Shown one piece after another: positions 1-9,908 of a stretch of DNA of 64,000 bases; position 1 is the stretch's first letter, and every line of letters begins with the position of its first letter. The notes beneath the pieces are model-generated. The model had not been told where the DNA came from, ran no database searches, and was given only the letters and a program-made list of their open reading frames with translations. Location of the stretch: assembly GCA_020746875.1 (NCBI GenBank), contig JAGTJL010000017.1:744001-808000 (forward strand). Direction: 5' to 3'. The stretch is from Rhexocercosporidium sp. MPI-PUGE-AT-0058 (taxonomy: Eukaryota > Ascomycota > Leotiomycetes > Helotiales). A program made the position numbers and the translations under genes.

Positions 1-675
1 CTGAAGATTGCTTGATGTTGAATTGTTAGCTTGTGGAAGGCTTATCGATAAGCGTAAATCATAGGTCACGTGGAAGCCTCCGACTTTTGTGCTCCTGAGT
101 AAATGTATCTTGTACTACCAAGACGGTAGACCATGGCTGTTGTGTAAGTATCCTCCTCAGCTTAAATCTCGTCTGAGTTGTGAAGGCCAATTTCATGGTG
201 AATGGTTCATGGTAGCCCTCTCTAAGCAATGAATTTTGGGTAGCTTCGCTTACAGACCTGCAAAATAAACATGTTGATTAGACTGTCCCTCAACTTGGGA
301 GATGCCGTCTTTCTGCATCGATTTTGGCACTATTCTTTAATCCCTCAGTATTGGAGTCGGTTAAGCTTTGTAGATTGTACATAAATTCCACACCAGTCTC
401 GATAACGTCAAGTGATCTGCTTATCGTCCTGTGTCGAAGCGAACTTCCCATTGTGGCTACAAAGTAATGTTTAACCAGCCCCAAATCTCATAATCTCCGC
501 AGGAAGCACAATGATGATACTATTTATAGTGACAATATACAGCACAAAGACTTCGAATGGCTGGAACGTACCGCCTAAAGGTTGGATCCTTGGCGAACGA
601 ATTTAGGCGCACGAGCAATATATCGAACCGAGATGGTCTCCTGATCCTTGGAACGATATATTATAATTTCCTGGG
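1..675. other. Left-edge intergenic stretch, no supported gene
   Basis: I see no convincing gene here. On the minus strand an open frame from 484 to about 293 could join a second frame ending with a TGA at 61-59, but the joining intron would be only about 37 nt, shorter than every other intron in this window, and I recognise no domain. It could be the edge of a gene fragment; I would not annotate it as a gene. Confidence 0.4.
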
Positions 676-682
676 TATATAG
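676..682 (+). promoter_or_regulatory. Probable TATA box of the small secreted protein gene
   Basis: A TATATAG sequence lies about 115 bp upstream of the ATG at 799. An A-rich leader (about 738-765) separates the two. This is a normal spacing for a fungal TATA promoter with a short 5' leader. It is a match to a consensus only. Confidence 0.45.
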
Positions 683-798
683 CTTCCTGTGTCGTCGCTA
701 TCATGCCGATCTCATCTTCTGCATCTCTATTCCCCATCAAAAAAAACAATCAAAAAAAAAACATACAACCCGACCCAAACACTCCCCTCCATTAAGCC

Positions 799-1140
799 AT
801 GTATCTCAAAGCCACCACTACCCTAACCCTCTCCTTTCTAACTCTCCTCCCCATCGCCAAAGGCTGCGTCAACACCTTCACAAAAGTTCAGAGCAATCTC
901 ATGGAAGGCTTCATCCAAGATAATGGCATCCAAGTATGCACAGCGACTAACAAGGGGAGGGGACTCGACAATCATTTTTGGTTCGACTGTATTCGCGGCT
1001 TTGCAGCTTGGACGGATGATGGCCGTTTAGTTGCTTATGCGCATGATGGTGTTGATTACCGGATGCGTCCGCAGAGTTGTGCGGAGGATTTGATCAGGAA
1101 TGAGAAGGTTATCTTGTGTGCTGGAGCGGCGTATTGTTGA
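799..1140 (+). CDS. Small secreted cysteine-rich protein (effector-like)
   Basis: A single-exon protein of 113 residues. Residues 1 to about 22 form a clear signal peptide (hydrophobic core of Leu, Thr and Phe ending near AKG). The mature part of about 90 residues has six cysteines (near the mature N-terminus, two in the middle, three in the last third, one of them the final residue), which is enough for three disulfides. I recognise no named domain. Size, signal peptide and even cysteine number fit fungal small secreted proteins, which include plant- and microbe-directed effectors and antimicrobial proteins, but nothing in the sequence tells which. A TATA box lies upstream at 676. The alternative is a lineage-specific secreted protein without an effector role. 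Coding status is likely; function is unknown. Confidence 0.7.
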   Translation: MYLKATTTLTLSFLTLLPIAKGCVNTFTKVQSNLMEGFIQDNGIQVCTATNKGRGLDNHFWFDCIRGFAAWTDDGRLVAYAHDGVDYRMRPQSCAEDLIRNEKVILCAGAAYC

Positions 1141-1483
1141 AGGGTTGGGGGTGTGGGTTGCGATTGGTGCTTGACGGGTAAGTGGATCAGCACCTTTTTT
1201 TTGTCCTGCAGACCTATTGCGACATATAGGGCAGGGAAACTATTTCGATGCATGCTGACCTTGGTACTAGACGACAAGTGCTTTGGAAATTTCGGTCCCT
1301 GAACCTGCGATACACTTTTCGTAACTACGGAAGGAGCCTTGGAGAGAGTTTGCTGGCAAAGTAGCGAGTTAAACATAAAACAATTCAAAGGTGCATATTC
1401 TCCCTGGTGATTTTGAAGTGAAGATCCATCCTTCTATGTGTGCATGCTTATGGGTATCTAATGATAAAACAAAAATTCAAGAA

Positions 1484-2752
1484 TCAATAGAAAGCCGTAG
1501 CTTTCTTATCACCTAGCCCCAGATCCCCCAGATCCCAATTCCGCTCCACCGTGGCCATTTGTGAGTAATGATTGAAAGAAGTACTATTCGTCGTTCCATG
1601 TGCAGTAGTCGGTACCGCGTCACCTATCAACAGGGAGAAGACTTTGTTGTTACTTAGGTAATTTGCTGTCTCGTCGAAAGCTATCTATTTGTTAGCTACG
1701 CTCGTCTTGCCTTGGGATGTCTTGAGTAAGGTAATTTTTCTCACTGATGAGCACGAGTGTTCGCTTCATGAAATGCGGATTGCTTAAGAGAGGCTCGACG
1801 AACGACCGCATCCATTTTCCTGCTACGGTAACCGATGTATCATGTCCGTCGTTGGCTGTTGATGTTAGTCTGAGGTGCCGTCTGGAGCGACTGGTAGAAC
1901 ATACTCATATTCGGCGTGATGAACATCCATTGCGGCAGTCTGTTTTCTTCTAAATCTCGTTCGAACATAGTGAAGTTCTTGCTCTTTGCAAGGCGACTAG
2001 TGTCTGATGTGACGGAATCATAACTCATGAACGGACTAGTTTTAGTCAGTTTCATTCCACGACCCCTATCACTCTTCGAGAGCCCAGGCCGAACCAATCT
2101 CACTGAATCAACCCAAAAACAGCAAAAAGATACTATAATAGGAGAATTCTGGGAAACGGTCAGGCTCACTTATGCTTCCTGACATAGTCGTTCTTCCCGT
2201 TCTTCTGATTGACATAATTCCCCTGGAAGCCACTAAACGGCGAATCCTCACCATACACACCCCAACTCACGCCCCTCGCTTCCATTAAATCAACAATCGT
2301 TTTGGTCTTTGTCGGAAGGCGATGGAAGCCATCATTTCTGACGCCGTGCGTGGAGCCACCAACTGCTGCTACGTAGTTGGGTTGTGACGGATGTGTGATA
2401 GCGACGTAGTTGTTGAGAGTGATGCCGAGTGTCGCCAGGTAGGCGAAGTTGGCTGGGACTGTTAGTATACTGATATAAATGGAGCTATGGATGGAGGGTT
2501 TAAGGTTGTTTTTCAAAGAATTATGGGGTAAGATGAAATATACGAACGGTCTCCAGCTGCCATGGCATAATCCGTATTCTCACACCATATGGTCACAAAT
2601 CTATCGAAGCTCTTGCCAACAATATTACTCGTAGGACTTAAAGTCAACGCTATAGCTCGTGCCTTCGCTACTTCTGATGCAGCTGTAGCCCTGTATTGTG
2701 TTTGAGCAATTGCCGTCACCGCTACGCCAAGAACGACAAGATAAGTCCACAT
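1484..2752 (-). CDS. Secreted acid phosphatase, phosphoesterase family
   Basis: The gene has five exons: 2752-2548, 2452-2170, 2035-1905, 1855-1745 and 1680-1484. Spliced, they give 927 nt, or 308 residues. The family is the fungal phosphoesterase group that includes pH-regulated acid phosphatases (Pfam phosphoesterase, related to phospholipase C-like enzymes). Visible family signatures, in order, are a signal peptide (residues 1-16), FDRFVTIWCENTDY, the HPSQPNYVAAVGG block, NDYVRKHNP across the exon 2/3 join, PQWMFITPNMTNDGHDTS across the exon 3/4 join, and VLITFDET across the exon 4/5 join. It should release phosphate from organic esters outside the cell. The N-terminal 5' splice site is an unusual GTTCGT, but only this choice restores the family sequence. 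The C-terminus (after VERNWDLG) looks shorter than I expect for the family. Two short unspliced frames here would hide the gene from a simple scan. Confidence 0.85.
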
Positions 2753-3686
2753 TATGACTTCGCTGATCTTCTCTTCGGCTAACCTGACAACGTGGAGGAC
2801 TTTCCTTGAAGATTGTTAATATTCAAACACTGTTGCTTCAGAAAGATCTTACACGACGATTCAGAATCTCAACAGTCACACCATAGATGCGGAAGAATCG
2901 AAAAAGGAAAAAAAATCTAAAAGCCTCCTAGCATTTAATCCGGGAACCAGAACCCCTCTTATGGCCAAGACCCTCGCCTTGTGCAACCCTCATCAACAAG
3001 ACCCCGCGAATCACACGTCGCACACATCCCACAAGTTCCCCGAACGGTATGTCCTGCCACCGACTCATGCTCGGGTTTTTTCCCGATGGTGGCGAGGGAT
3101 TGACGTTGGTAAAAGAGATAGTACGCAAGCCAGATGTCACTGTCTTGGTGGGGTTGGCTTGGCGTTTTAGCTAGCCTTCCTTAAGCAGATGGAGCGACAT
3201 GCATGTACGATTTTATTTCGGCGATGTTAGCTGTCATTGGCTGTTCGGATTTGAACGCGAGTACACGTAACCCGATAGGAATTTTGAGTGCTGACATGCC
3301 TCATCCGACCTTTCCTCGCCTTGTGCGATGTCAGCAGTGACATTGTAGAATCTCCCAAATGGCTCATTCGAACTGTTCACCTTAAGACTTGAATTGCTGA
3401 TCAAACCTCGGAAAAAGATCAATTCACATGATTTGTGATTCGAATTTTCATACTAACATCTAGTCAGAACATCTTTAAGACTAATATTTTAAGTTCATAA
3501 GACACTTTGAAAGTGGGGTGAGAAATTCAGCGAGAGATCCCCGCAACCTCGCTAAAGGGATCTTAGCTCAGGGGGCCATCAGGAAGTCAGCACCTAAGCG
3601 ACAAGCTTCAACAAACAAAAAGCATTTTGCGGCGAATAGTATATCAGTCAGTCCTTGACTATGATCAAAGAGCAAAAAATATTGTT

Positions 3687-3842
3687 TGGGCTCAGCCGTG
3701 GTTCGAACACGGGACTATAAGTCGTTAGACGCTTCTGTGTGTAGCTTTCTTTGAGGCATATGCTTACCCTCTCACATGTTTGAGTTGACAAACTCAGGGA
3801 AACCCGAAGCAAGAATCGTACCACTAGACCACACTATGAGAT
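3687..3842 (-). pseudogene. tRNA-like remnant, apparent 5' and 3' tRNA pieces
   Basis: On the minus strand, 3831-3810 reads TGGTCTAGTGG followed by ACGATTCTTGCTTCGGG, which is an A box plus the D-arm and anticodon region of a tRNA-Pro(CGG)-like molecule. About 100 nt downstream, at 3717-3690, comes a perfect T-arm, CCGTG-TTCGAAC-CACGG, with a B box and a CTGAGCCC end. The sequence just before that arm (GACTTATAG) resembles a UAU anticodon loop. The acceptor 5' strand does not pair with the 3' end, so this is not an intact tRNA. It may be a decayed tRNA with a long insertion, a fusion of two tRNA pieces, or a tRNA-derived SINE head. Confidence 0.35.
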
Positions 3843-5109
3843 TTATTAGGAATGTCACAAATCTTGGGCGATTAGAGGGGACTTACGAGCCAAATCACGT
3901 TTTTGATATATGATTTGCTCTTATTTCAGTAGATGTGAGGGATAGCGATTTTGAAGGGAAGGAGCGACGGGCACCCAGGAGCGAAGGAGGGCGACCACCC
4001 CGAAGACGAAATCCACTCGAACTGTAGTACCTTTATTGTGCTGTTACTATTGATTGGCATTTGTCAACAGTCAAATCTTTTGTTCTATGACCAATTACTG
4101 TGTTCGCATTAGTAAATGGCTGCGGCTCTGAGCTGCCAAAAGTCACTTCAGTGTTGCCACAAAAAGGGATTGAACAGCCATGAACAAGAATCTAGAGCCA
4201 CATGAGAAGTTACCTAATAGTATTCAGATAATATGAGAAAAGTTTCGGCTGTATGGTTTTAATGTGCAATACGACAGAAAGACTAAGTTTGTTTTAGTTC
4301 GCCTCTCCTGCTAGGGCAAGCTCCTGTGTGGGCTTACAATATAGGATTAGCCCAGGTTGAGAAACCAAATCAGACAAAGTGACAGCTGACAGGAGCATTC
4401 GTGGCAGTAATGAGAGTCTTCGTGAAATGTGAGCAGGGCCCGAATAGAAGCCGACAAAAAGGACTACGAGGAGAAGCGATGTTGACATTGGAGATGGTTG
4501 ACCTAGTAGCCAAAAGGTGCACTTTGCCCGCAGGGTTCTCAAGAATCTCAACAACTCTTTACATGTAGCCCAAGCCAAATCCGTACAAGTGCAACTTCAA
4601 AATCTTGCATTGGAACAAGGAAGTAAGATGCGTTCGCGTGGAGGGCCTGTACTTTGGAAGATCTTCGCTTAACAACCTTACTTTTCCGCAGCAGCCCTTG
4701 TAAAATCAACAAGTCGAGTGTCACCAGTGTACAACTTGAGCGAAATCCCAATGAGGGGAGCGACAGGTCTCATACACCTTTATCGCTACATCCAAGTAGA
4801 AATGTCTCAGTTCTTCATCGTGTCTTCAGAGCTCGAGTACCCCCACCTATGAAGCTGATCTGCGGCCCGGCTTCTATTCGGCTTGAAACCCTGCAATGAT
4901 TTGACTTTCAAGCGGAGGAGCCCAAGTGAACAAGAATTTTAGATAAGCCCAGTTTCCCAATCATGATGAGGATAAGACAAGGGTCCAAAATGCCTCGCAC
5001 CTGGACACCGCATATCCACAGTTTATCAATTACGTACCTGGCTGAGACTGTTAAATGTTGATCTTATCGGCTTCGAGATAAGGCTTGGATGGAAAATAAA
5101 TATTCGTAT

Positions 5110-5116
5110 GTATATA
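5110..5116 (+). promoter_or_regulatory. Probable TATA box of the HAD phosphatase gene
   Basis: TATATAT lies about 80 bp upstream of the ATG at 5195, with a pyrimidine-rich leader (CTCCTACCTGTCTACTTTC) in between, as is usual for fungal core promoters. Consensus match only. Confidence 0.45.
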
Positions 5117-5194
5117 TGAGCAGCCAGCATCGCAAGAAACGCTTTTACCTCCTACCTGTCTACTTTCAATTTCACAAGACATCTCTAGTCAAAT

Positions 5195-6271
5195 ATGAAG
5201 CTCGCCGTCCAGTCGATCGCTGCTGGCTCTTTAGCTATAGCCGTCAACGCAGTACCATACTCATGTCAAAATAAAACTGATGAGATTCAGCTGTCACATT
5301 GGCCATCGACACAAGCTAAAGCTCTGGACCGTATGATCACTCTCAATGCCAATCAGTCAAATTTCGCTGTGTTCGATGCCGATAATACCATCTGGCGGTA
5401 CGACATTGAGGAGTCCTCATTGCCCTACTTAGAGAACTTGGGAATCATCACTCGCGAAACCCTCGATCCTTCGCTGAAATTGATCGATTTCAAAGATACC
5501 GCCAATTACACCGAAACATTGTATGGTTACTACAGCCGTCTTTGTGAGATCGATGCTGCTATCTGCTATCCTTGGGCAGCACAGGTGTATGCAGGGCTCA
5601 CAATCCGTGAGCTGAAAGCCCACATTGATGACTTGATGGACCTGAACACCACGATACCTACGTCATACTGGGATGGAGACGAGGTTGTACAGGAGGAGAT
5701 CAATCCACCAAAGATCTACACCGGTCAACTTGAGCTTATAAATAAGCTTGCCGCCAACGGTATCACTCCATACGTCGTCAGTGCCTCCAACGAAGAAATC
5801 GTGCGAATGGTCGTTTCCGACCCGAGATATGGTTTCAACATCAGGCCTGAGAACGTTCTCGGAGTCGCGATCATGATGAAGAACACCACCACCGGAGATC
5901 TCACCACCTCCCGCAAGCAAATTACGGACGGTGTTTACAACCAAACCGCTAACCTGGACCTGGTCTTCGGAACCTATTTGTGGACGCCAGCCACTTGGTA
6001 CGCCGGGAAATGGGCGGCGGTCCTCACTTACATTGACATGTGGAAGAAGCCTGTTCTCGCAGCTGGAGATACCCCTGGCTCTGATACTTACATGCATTTC
6101 AATGTTGATGTTGGGAAGGGAGGTGTGCACCTGTGGGTCAATCGTACGCTTGAGAAGTATGAGGCGCTTCAAACTCTAATCACTGAGGCCGCTGAAGGTC
6201 AGGCTGCAAATGGACTGGCTGTTACTGCGGACAAGAACTGGGTGGTTGCGTTGCCAGAGGATATCTTGTAA
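5195..6271 (+). CDS. Secreted HAD-superfamily phosphatase, phosphorylcholine phosphatase-like
   Basis: A single-exon protein of 358 residues with a signal peptide (about residues 1-19). All four HAD motifs are visible: the nucleophile motif FDADNTIW with Asp61 and Asp63, the second motif Ser in VVSASNEE (about 196-198), a Lys at about 272 in YAGKW, and the acidic motif GDTPGSD (Asp292, Asp297). The spacing between motifs leaves room for a cap domain. The pattern recalls bacterial phosphorylcholine phosphatases (PchP), enzymes that free phosphate from choline phosphate outside the cell. Several Asn-X-Ser/Thr sequons fit a secreted glycoprotein. There is no intron, unlike most neighbours, which allows but does not prove bacterial ancestry. 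The HAD hydrolase call is secure; the substrate is inferred. Confidence 0.8.
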   Translation: MKLAVQSIAAGSLAIAVNAVPYSCQNKTDEIQLSHWPSTQAKALDRMITLNANQSNFAVFDADNTIWRYDIEESSLPYLENLGIITRETLDPSLKLIDFKDTANYTETLYGYYSRLCEIDAAICYPWAAQVYAGLTIRELKAHIDDLMDLNTTIPTSYWDGDEVVQEEINPPKIYTGQLELINKLAANGITPYVVSASNEEIVRMVVSDPRYGFNIRPENVLGVAIMMKNTTTGDLTTSRKQITDGVYNQTANLDLVFGTYLWTPATWYAGKWAAVLTYIDMWKKPVLAAGDTPGSDTYMHFNVDVGKGGVHLWVNRTLEKYEALQTLITEAAEGQAANGLAVTADKNWVVALPEDIL

Positions 6272-7086
6272 ATTGAGGTAAGTGTCTGTACATATGTGCC
6301 ACTGGAGATACCCTGGCAGAAGGAAATGTCGACAAGGTAGAATTTCTCCTGATGGTGTTAATAAAGTAATGTTAGTCCGAAGCATAAGTATAGTCTACCG
6401 ACAGAGGTTTATGGATAGCAAAGTCTCGGGGTTTTAAAAAAAAGACTTTACCTATTAATATTTGGTGCACACTCTGTAAAAACGACTTGGGTATGGCATA
6501 TTTATTACATAAGCATTTCAAAACTCGAAGCTAAAAACGCTATTTATCTTTTCCAAAGTTAATGACTACTCTTCCCTTTCACTATAGGATCCTTAAAACA
6601 TAGCCTTGAAATATGAGGATTATTTGCAGAGCAAAGCTTTCCAGAGCTTATATTCGTGGCTTTCAGATCCGGCGTGGATTGTGACTTCAAGACCTGCACA
6701 AAGCGAGAGAACCCTAAGTTACAGTGTCGGTTGTCATCAGATAAAAGAGATTTAACACCAATTTACAACGTTGCGAAATCATCAAGATTCGCATCAAGCA
6801 GTCTCTGAGGTTCTATACTTGCAATATTTAGGTACAGGGCAGGCATTCGACGCTGGTGGTGATGATATTGGGGTTGCAAGGTCACACATGGATTGAAGCC
6901 TCGTGCCAGCCACACCCCGAACAGCCACAAACACGAAGCTGCAGTTCCCATTCAAAGCCATCAGCACGACCACACTCAATCAGATTCCTCAGCCTTCCTC
7001 ACACCTCGCTACTACTCTCCATGTGATATGCGCAAACTTGCGTCTTCCAAATCTGATACCTTGACAGCTTCAAGCTCTACAATCTA
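6272..7086. other. Intergenic region, no gene seen
   Basis: This stretch holds the 3' flank of the HAD phosphatase gene and the 5' flank of the broken APH-family gene. It contains an A run near 6437 and AT-rich sequence around 6420-6580. Open frames around 6763-7087 are short and without recognisable domains. I see no RNA gene or repeat. Confidence 0.4.
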
Positions 7087-8371
7087 ATGGCCCGACAAAC
7101 CGTGGACTATTTCCCACCCACAGCAGAGCAGAAAGCGAGGGAACTTCAGGCGTTCATTGACTCCATCAACCCGAACGATGTCTGCAGTTTGGCATCCCAG
7201 TACAAATTCCTGAAGCCTTGTCGAATATTTCAAAAGACCCCCAATGGTAGCTACAACATCTGTTTTTTTGTTGAGTTTGAACATTATGTGAAATGGGTTG
7301 TGAGAATCCCCTCGGAGTCTTCCGTCTACAACATCTGGGACAAAGTCCAAAGCGAAGTCACTACCATACGGTAAGCTATCTTCAATCTTTTAGCATTATA
7401 TTCGTCGGTTCTAACTGGGATTCAGATACCTCAAAGCCAATACCACGATTCCCGTGCCCCATATTCACGCCTTCGGCCGAGGTGGTTGTGTGAATAACAA
7501 TAACCCTACGGGACATACATTCATCATTCAAGATTATGTCCCAGGCCAGTCGCTGAATATGTCAGCTTTTAGGAAAGAGCCTAAGGAGCGGAGGAAACAC
7601 TTCTACGTGCAGCTTATCGATATCTTGGCTCAATTACGCCAGCAAGAATTCCACCAAGTTGGCTCCTTGATGCCAGACCCGAACGGCGGGAATACCCCTC
7701 TCGTAGGCCCGATGCTCTCCATTCAACTGAACGATTTGCAGCTCCAGAGCCGTGACTACCCTCTTTAGCCGGCCAAGTTTGCTTCCGCTATTGACTTTGC
7801 CTTCCATTAGTACCACCTCCTATCTCAAAATTATAGTCTACCTGCGGCTAAGATGTCTCAAGAGGTTGCACAGCTCGAAATTTTTGGGCTTGAAGATCTG
7901 AAGGGGAGGCTTTTTAGTTATATTAATCAACACCAGAATCATGGCCCTTTCGTGTTGACACATGCAGATCTGCGCTGGTCTAACATAATTGTGAATGGGG
8001 ACTATCAGATTCAAGGCGTTATCGATTGGGAATGGTCCGGTACAGTACCTCAACAGTTCTTCCTACCTCCTACCTGGTTGGCAAGCTTTCCTCCTGACTG
8101 GGTATCCGAATTACAATATAAGATCGAGTACCGCTTGTTCTTCGACGCTCTCAAAGCCGCAACGTCTCAGCCTTCCCGTCAACTTGCCAAAGAGTGGGGT
8201 CGAACTCTCCCGGCACAAATCGACCTGCCCATGGCAGTTATTCTTAGACATCACAGCTGTTTTGTCAACATGTATTATAGAGGAATCTTCCCTCGGTTTT
8301 ATAATTGCACTCGAGACGACGCCGTTAAACAGTCCTTCGAGCGCGATGGCAAGGATGGCCCGTCACATTAG
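7087..8371 (+). pseudogene. APH-family phosphotransferase-like gene with two in-frame stops
   Basis: Exon 1 (7087-7370) joins exon 2 (from 7426) across a normal GT...AG intron. The reading frame then runs to 8371 with two in-frame TAG codons at 7766-7768 and 7808-7810. The amino acid sequence between and after the stops keeps the family pattern (SAIDFAF, YHLLSQNY), so the stops break a real frame rather than end it. Conserved APH/choline kinase-like motifs are LTHADLRWSNII (catalytic Asp and Asn) and GVIDWEWSG (metal-binding Asp). Both families of residues lie after the stops. No GT...AG choice I tried removes both stops and keeps frame. Proteins of this class are common and poorly characterised in fungi. 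Calling it a pseudogene depends on the sequence being right; translational readthrough at two sites is less likely. Confidence 0.8.
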
Positions 8372-8526
8372 ACACACAACGCAAGTTGGAAACTTCGGAA
8401 CGGTACAATCAATATTTGGTAGAAAATAGTTTGATGTCGTGTCAATCGTCTAAATTAATCCAGAAGTCTGTCAGAGAATAGCACGGACCTGGTAGCTAGG
8501 AGAAGATCTCAAGTACTGTACCATCG

Positions 8527-9908
8527 GCATAGTCCTCCAGGACCTTTTTTCTGTCCCCAGAACCTCGATACCCTTCTCCAGCTCCTCAATGTCCTCCTCC
8601 AATGTTTTGAGCTCATCTTCCAACTCCTCAGACACCTTCTCTAATCCCTCGAGTTCCTCTTCCGCATTTTCAACGGCCTTCTCAAGCTCACCAATCGTCG
8701 CGGGTTAAGAGATGAAAACAGAATGTGGCATACACCCTTAAGAGCAAACAAGCCATGGAGGCTGAGCCAGTGGTGTATAACACCCCAATGTCTTTTGGTG
8801 TAGAGGCTAATTGTTCTCAGATTCGATTCCGTCCTCTGTGCCATTCGAACAAGAGTTCCAATGTCCAGATTTGCCTTTTACCAGCCTCATTCCTCAACCT
8901 TTAAGATTCCAACCCAATTGGCAATGCTCTCATCACCAGCAGGGTCCTTAGGGTTGTCCTTTGCATACACTCGCAAGATGTAGATAACTTTAAACTCCTT
9001 GAGATTGGTGAACAAATCTTTGATGGAAGTAGCCATCTCGAGGGTCTTATTGTATGACATATCTGGTAGATCTAGTCGTGCAAGTCGATAAGGAAAAGCT
9101 AAAGGCGCACTTCCATTTTCGGTAGGCTTGAAGACTCTGATACCTATCTGAAGGGGATATCAATGTAATGTGTGAAATTTGCGTTGGTATGAACAAAGGG
9201 CAATGGAGCCCAGACCAGGTGCGGGCCAGCACGTAGTCCGGGTCGGCACCTACCATACTTTTCAATATTGCACAATACTGCAGTAGTCTTCCGTGCTGGG
9301 CAGACTCCTTGTATGGTTTGGCTGGCATTTTACTCCCTGTGCTGCCTTAAAAATGAAGAGATGTAGAAGCATTGGTGACTTGCCGCCATTCCTTTCTGTC
9401 TGGCGAACGAGTGTTTTCTCGGCACCTAGAAGGCACTGTATGAGTTCTGCGTCAAGAAACTCGTTACTAATCGCTATCTGCAGGTAATTCCGTCATGAGA
9501 GATTTTTTCTTCGCTGGGTTGTCCTTATGGTATGGGTGTGCCTGAATATTAGCAAGCATTTGCTTGAAAATTCTGGACGACGAATAAAGAACAGCAACAT
9601 GTAAGCAGTTCATGCCCATGTTAGATATTCGTGTTTGATCCGGCTCACTTCTCCTCTCCGAAAGCAATGGCGTCAAAATTGAGGGATGGCAATCGAGGAA
9701 TATCAGCACAATGGTCTCCCATTTCAATTGTACCACATCAACAGACTCGGTGATTTGATCGGCGATTTTAAGATTCGATGGGCCACTAGCACTGTTAGAG
9801 ACATTTACATTACCGTTGAGCATGCCGTCTTCGGATTCGTCTTCGTAAATGTCTTCAGAATCACTTTCAGCAGCCTGTCTGCTCTGAATCAGAGCGCCCT
9901 AGAAGAAT
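8527..9908 (-). pseudogene. Decayed ankyrin-repeat protein gene with coiled coil
   Basis: Read on the minus strand, fragments in consistent order make up one decayed gene. First is an acidic stretch (ESDSEDIYEDESED), then ankyrin-like pieces (NMGMNCLHVAVLYSSS near 9640, LQIAISNEFLDAELIQCLL near 9470) offset by one nucleotide. A likely intron ends at the AG before GIRVFKPTE (about 9148). A globular segment follows (FPYRLARLDLPD to ANWVGILKVEE). The frame then meets TGA (8889-8887) and TAA (8880-8878) three codons apart and continues with NLDIGTLVRMAQ. The end is a strong coiled coil rich in Leu and Glu (about 8700-8545). The middle segment reminds me of fungal ankyrin proteins that carry a subtilisin (S8) domain further on, but no S8 domain is present here. 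The exact exon borders are uncertain. Confidence 0.6.

Larger units (their letters stand above)
2753..5194. other. Gene-poor intergenic stretch
   Basis: About 2.4 kb between the divergently oriented acid phosphatase and HAD phosphatase genes. Short open frames exist on both strands, but none shows a domain, a plausible splice chain or a signal peptide. The only structured element I can support is the tRNA-like remnant at 3687-3842. A patch around 3955-4010 (GAAGGAGCGACGGGC...GGAGGGCGACC) is GC- and purine-rich compared with its surroundings and could be a transposon remnant, but I cannot identify a family. Confidence 0.4.

Noticed and set aside
59..484. A two-exon gene at the left edge
   Set aside because: The needed intron would be 37 nt, shorter than any other here, and no domain is seen.
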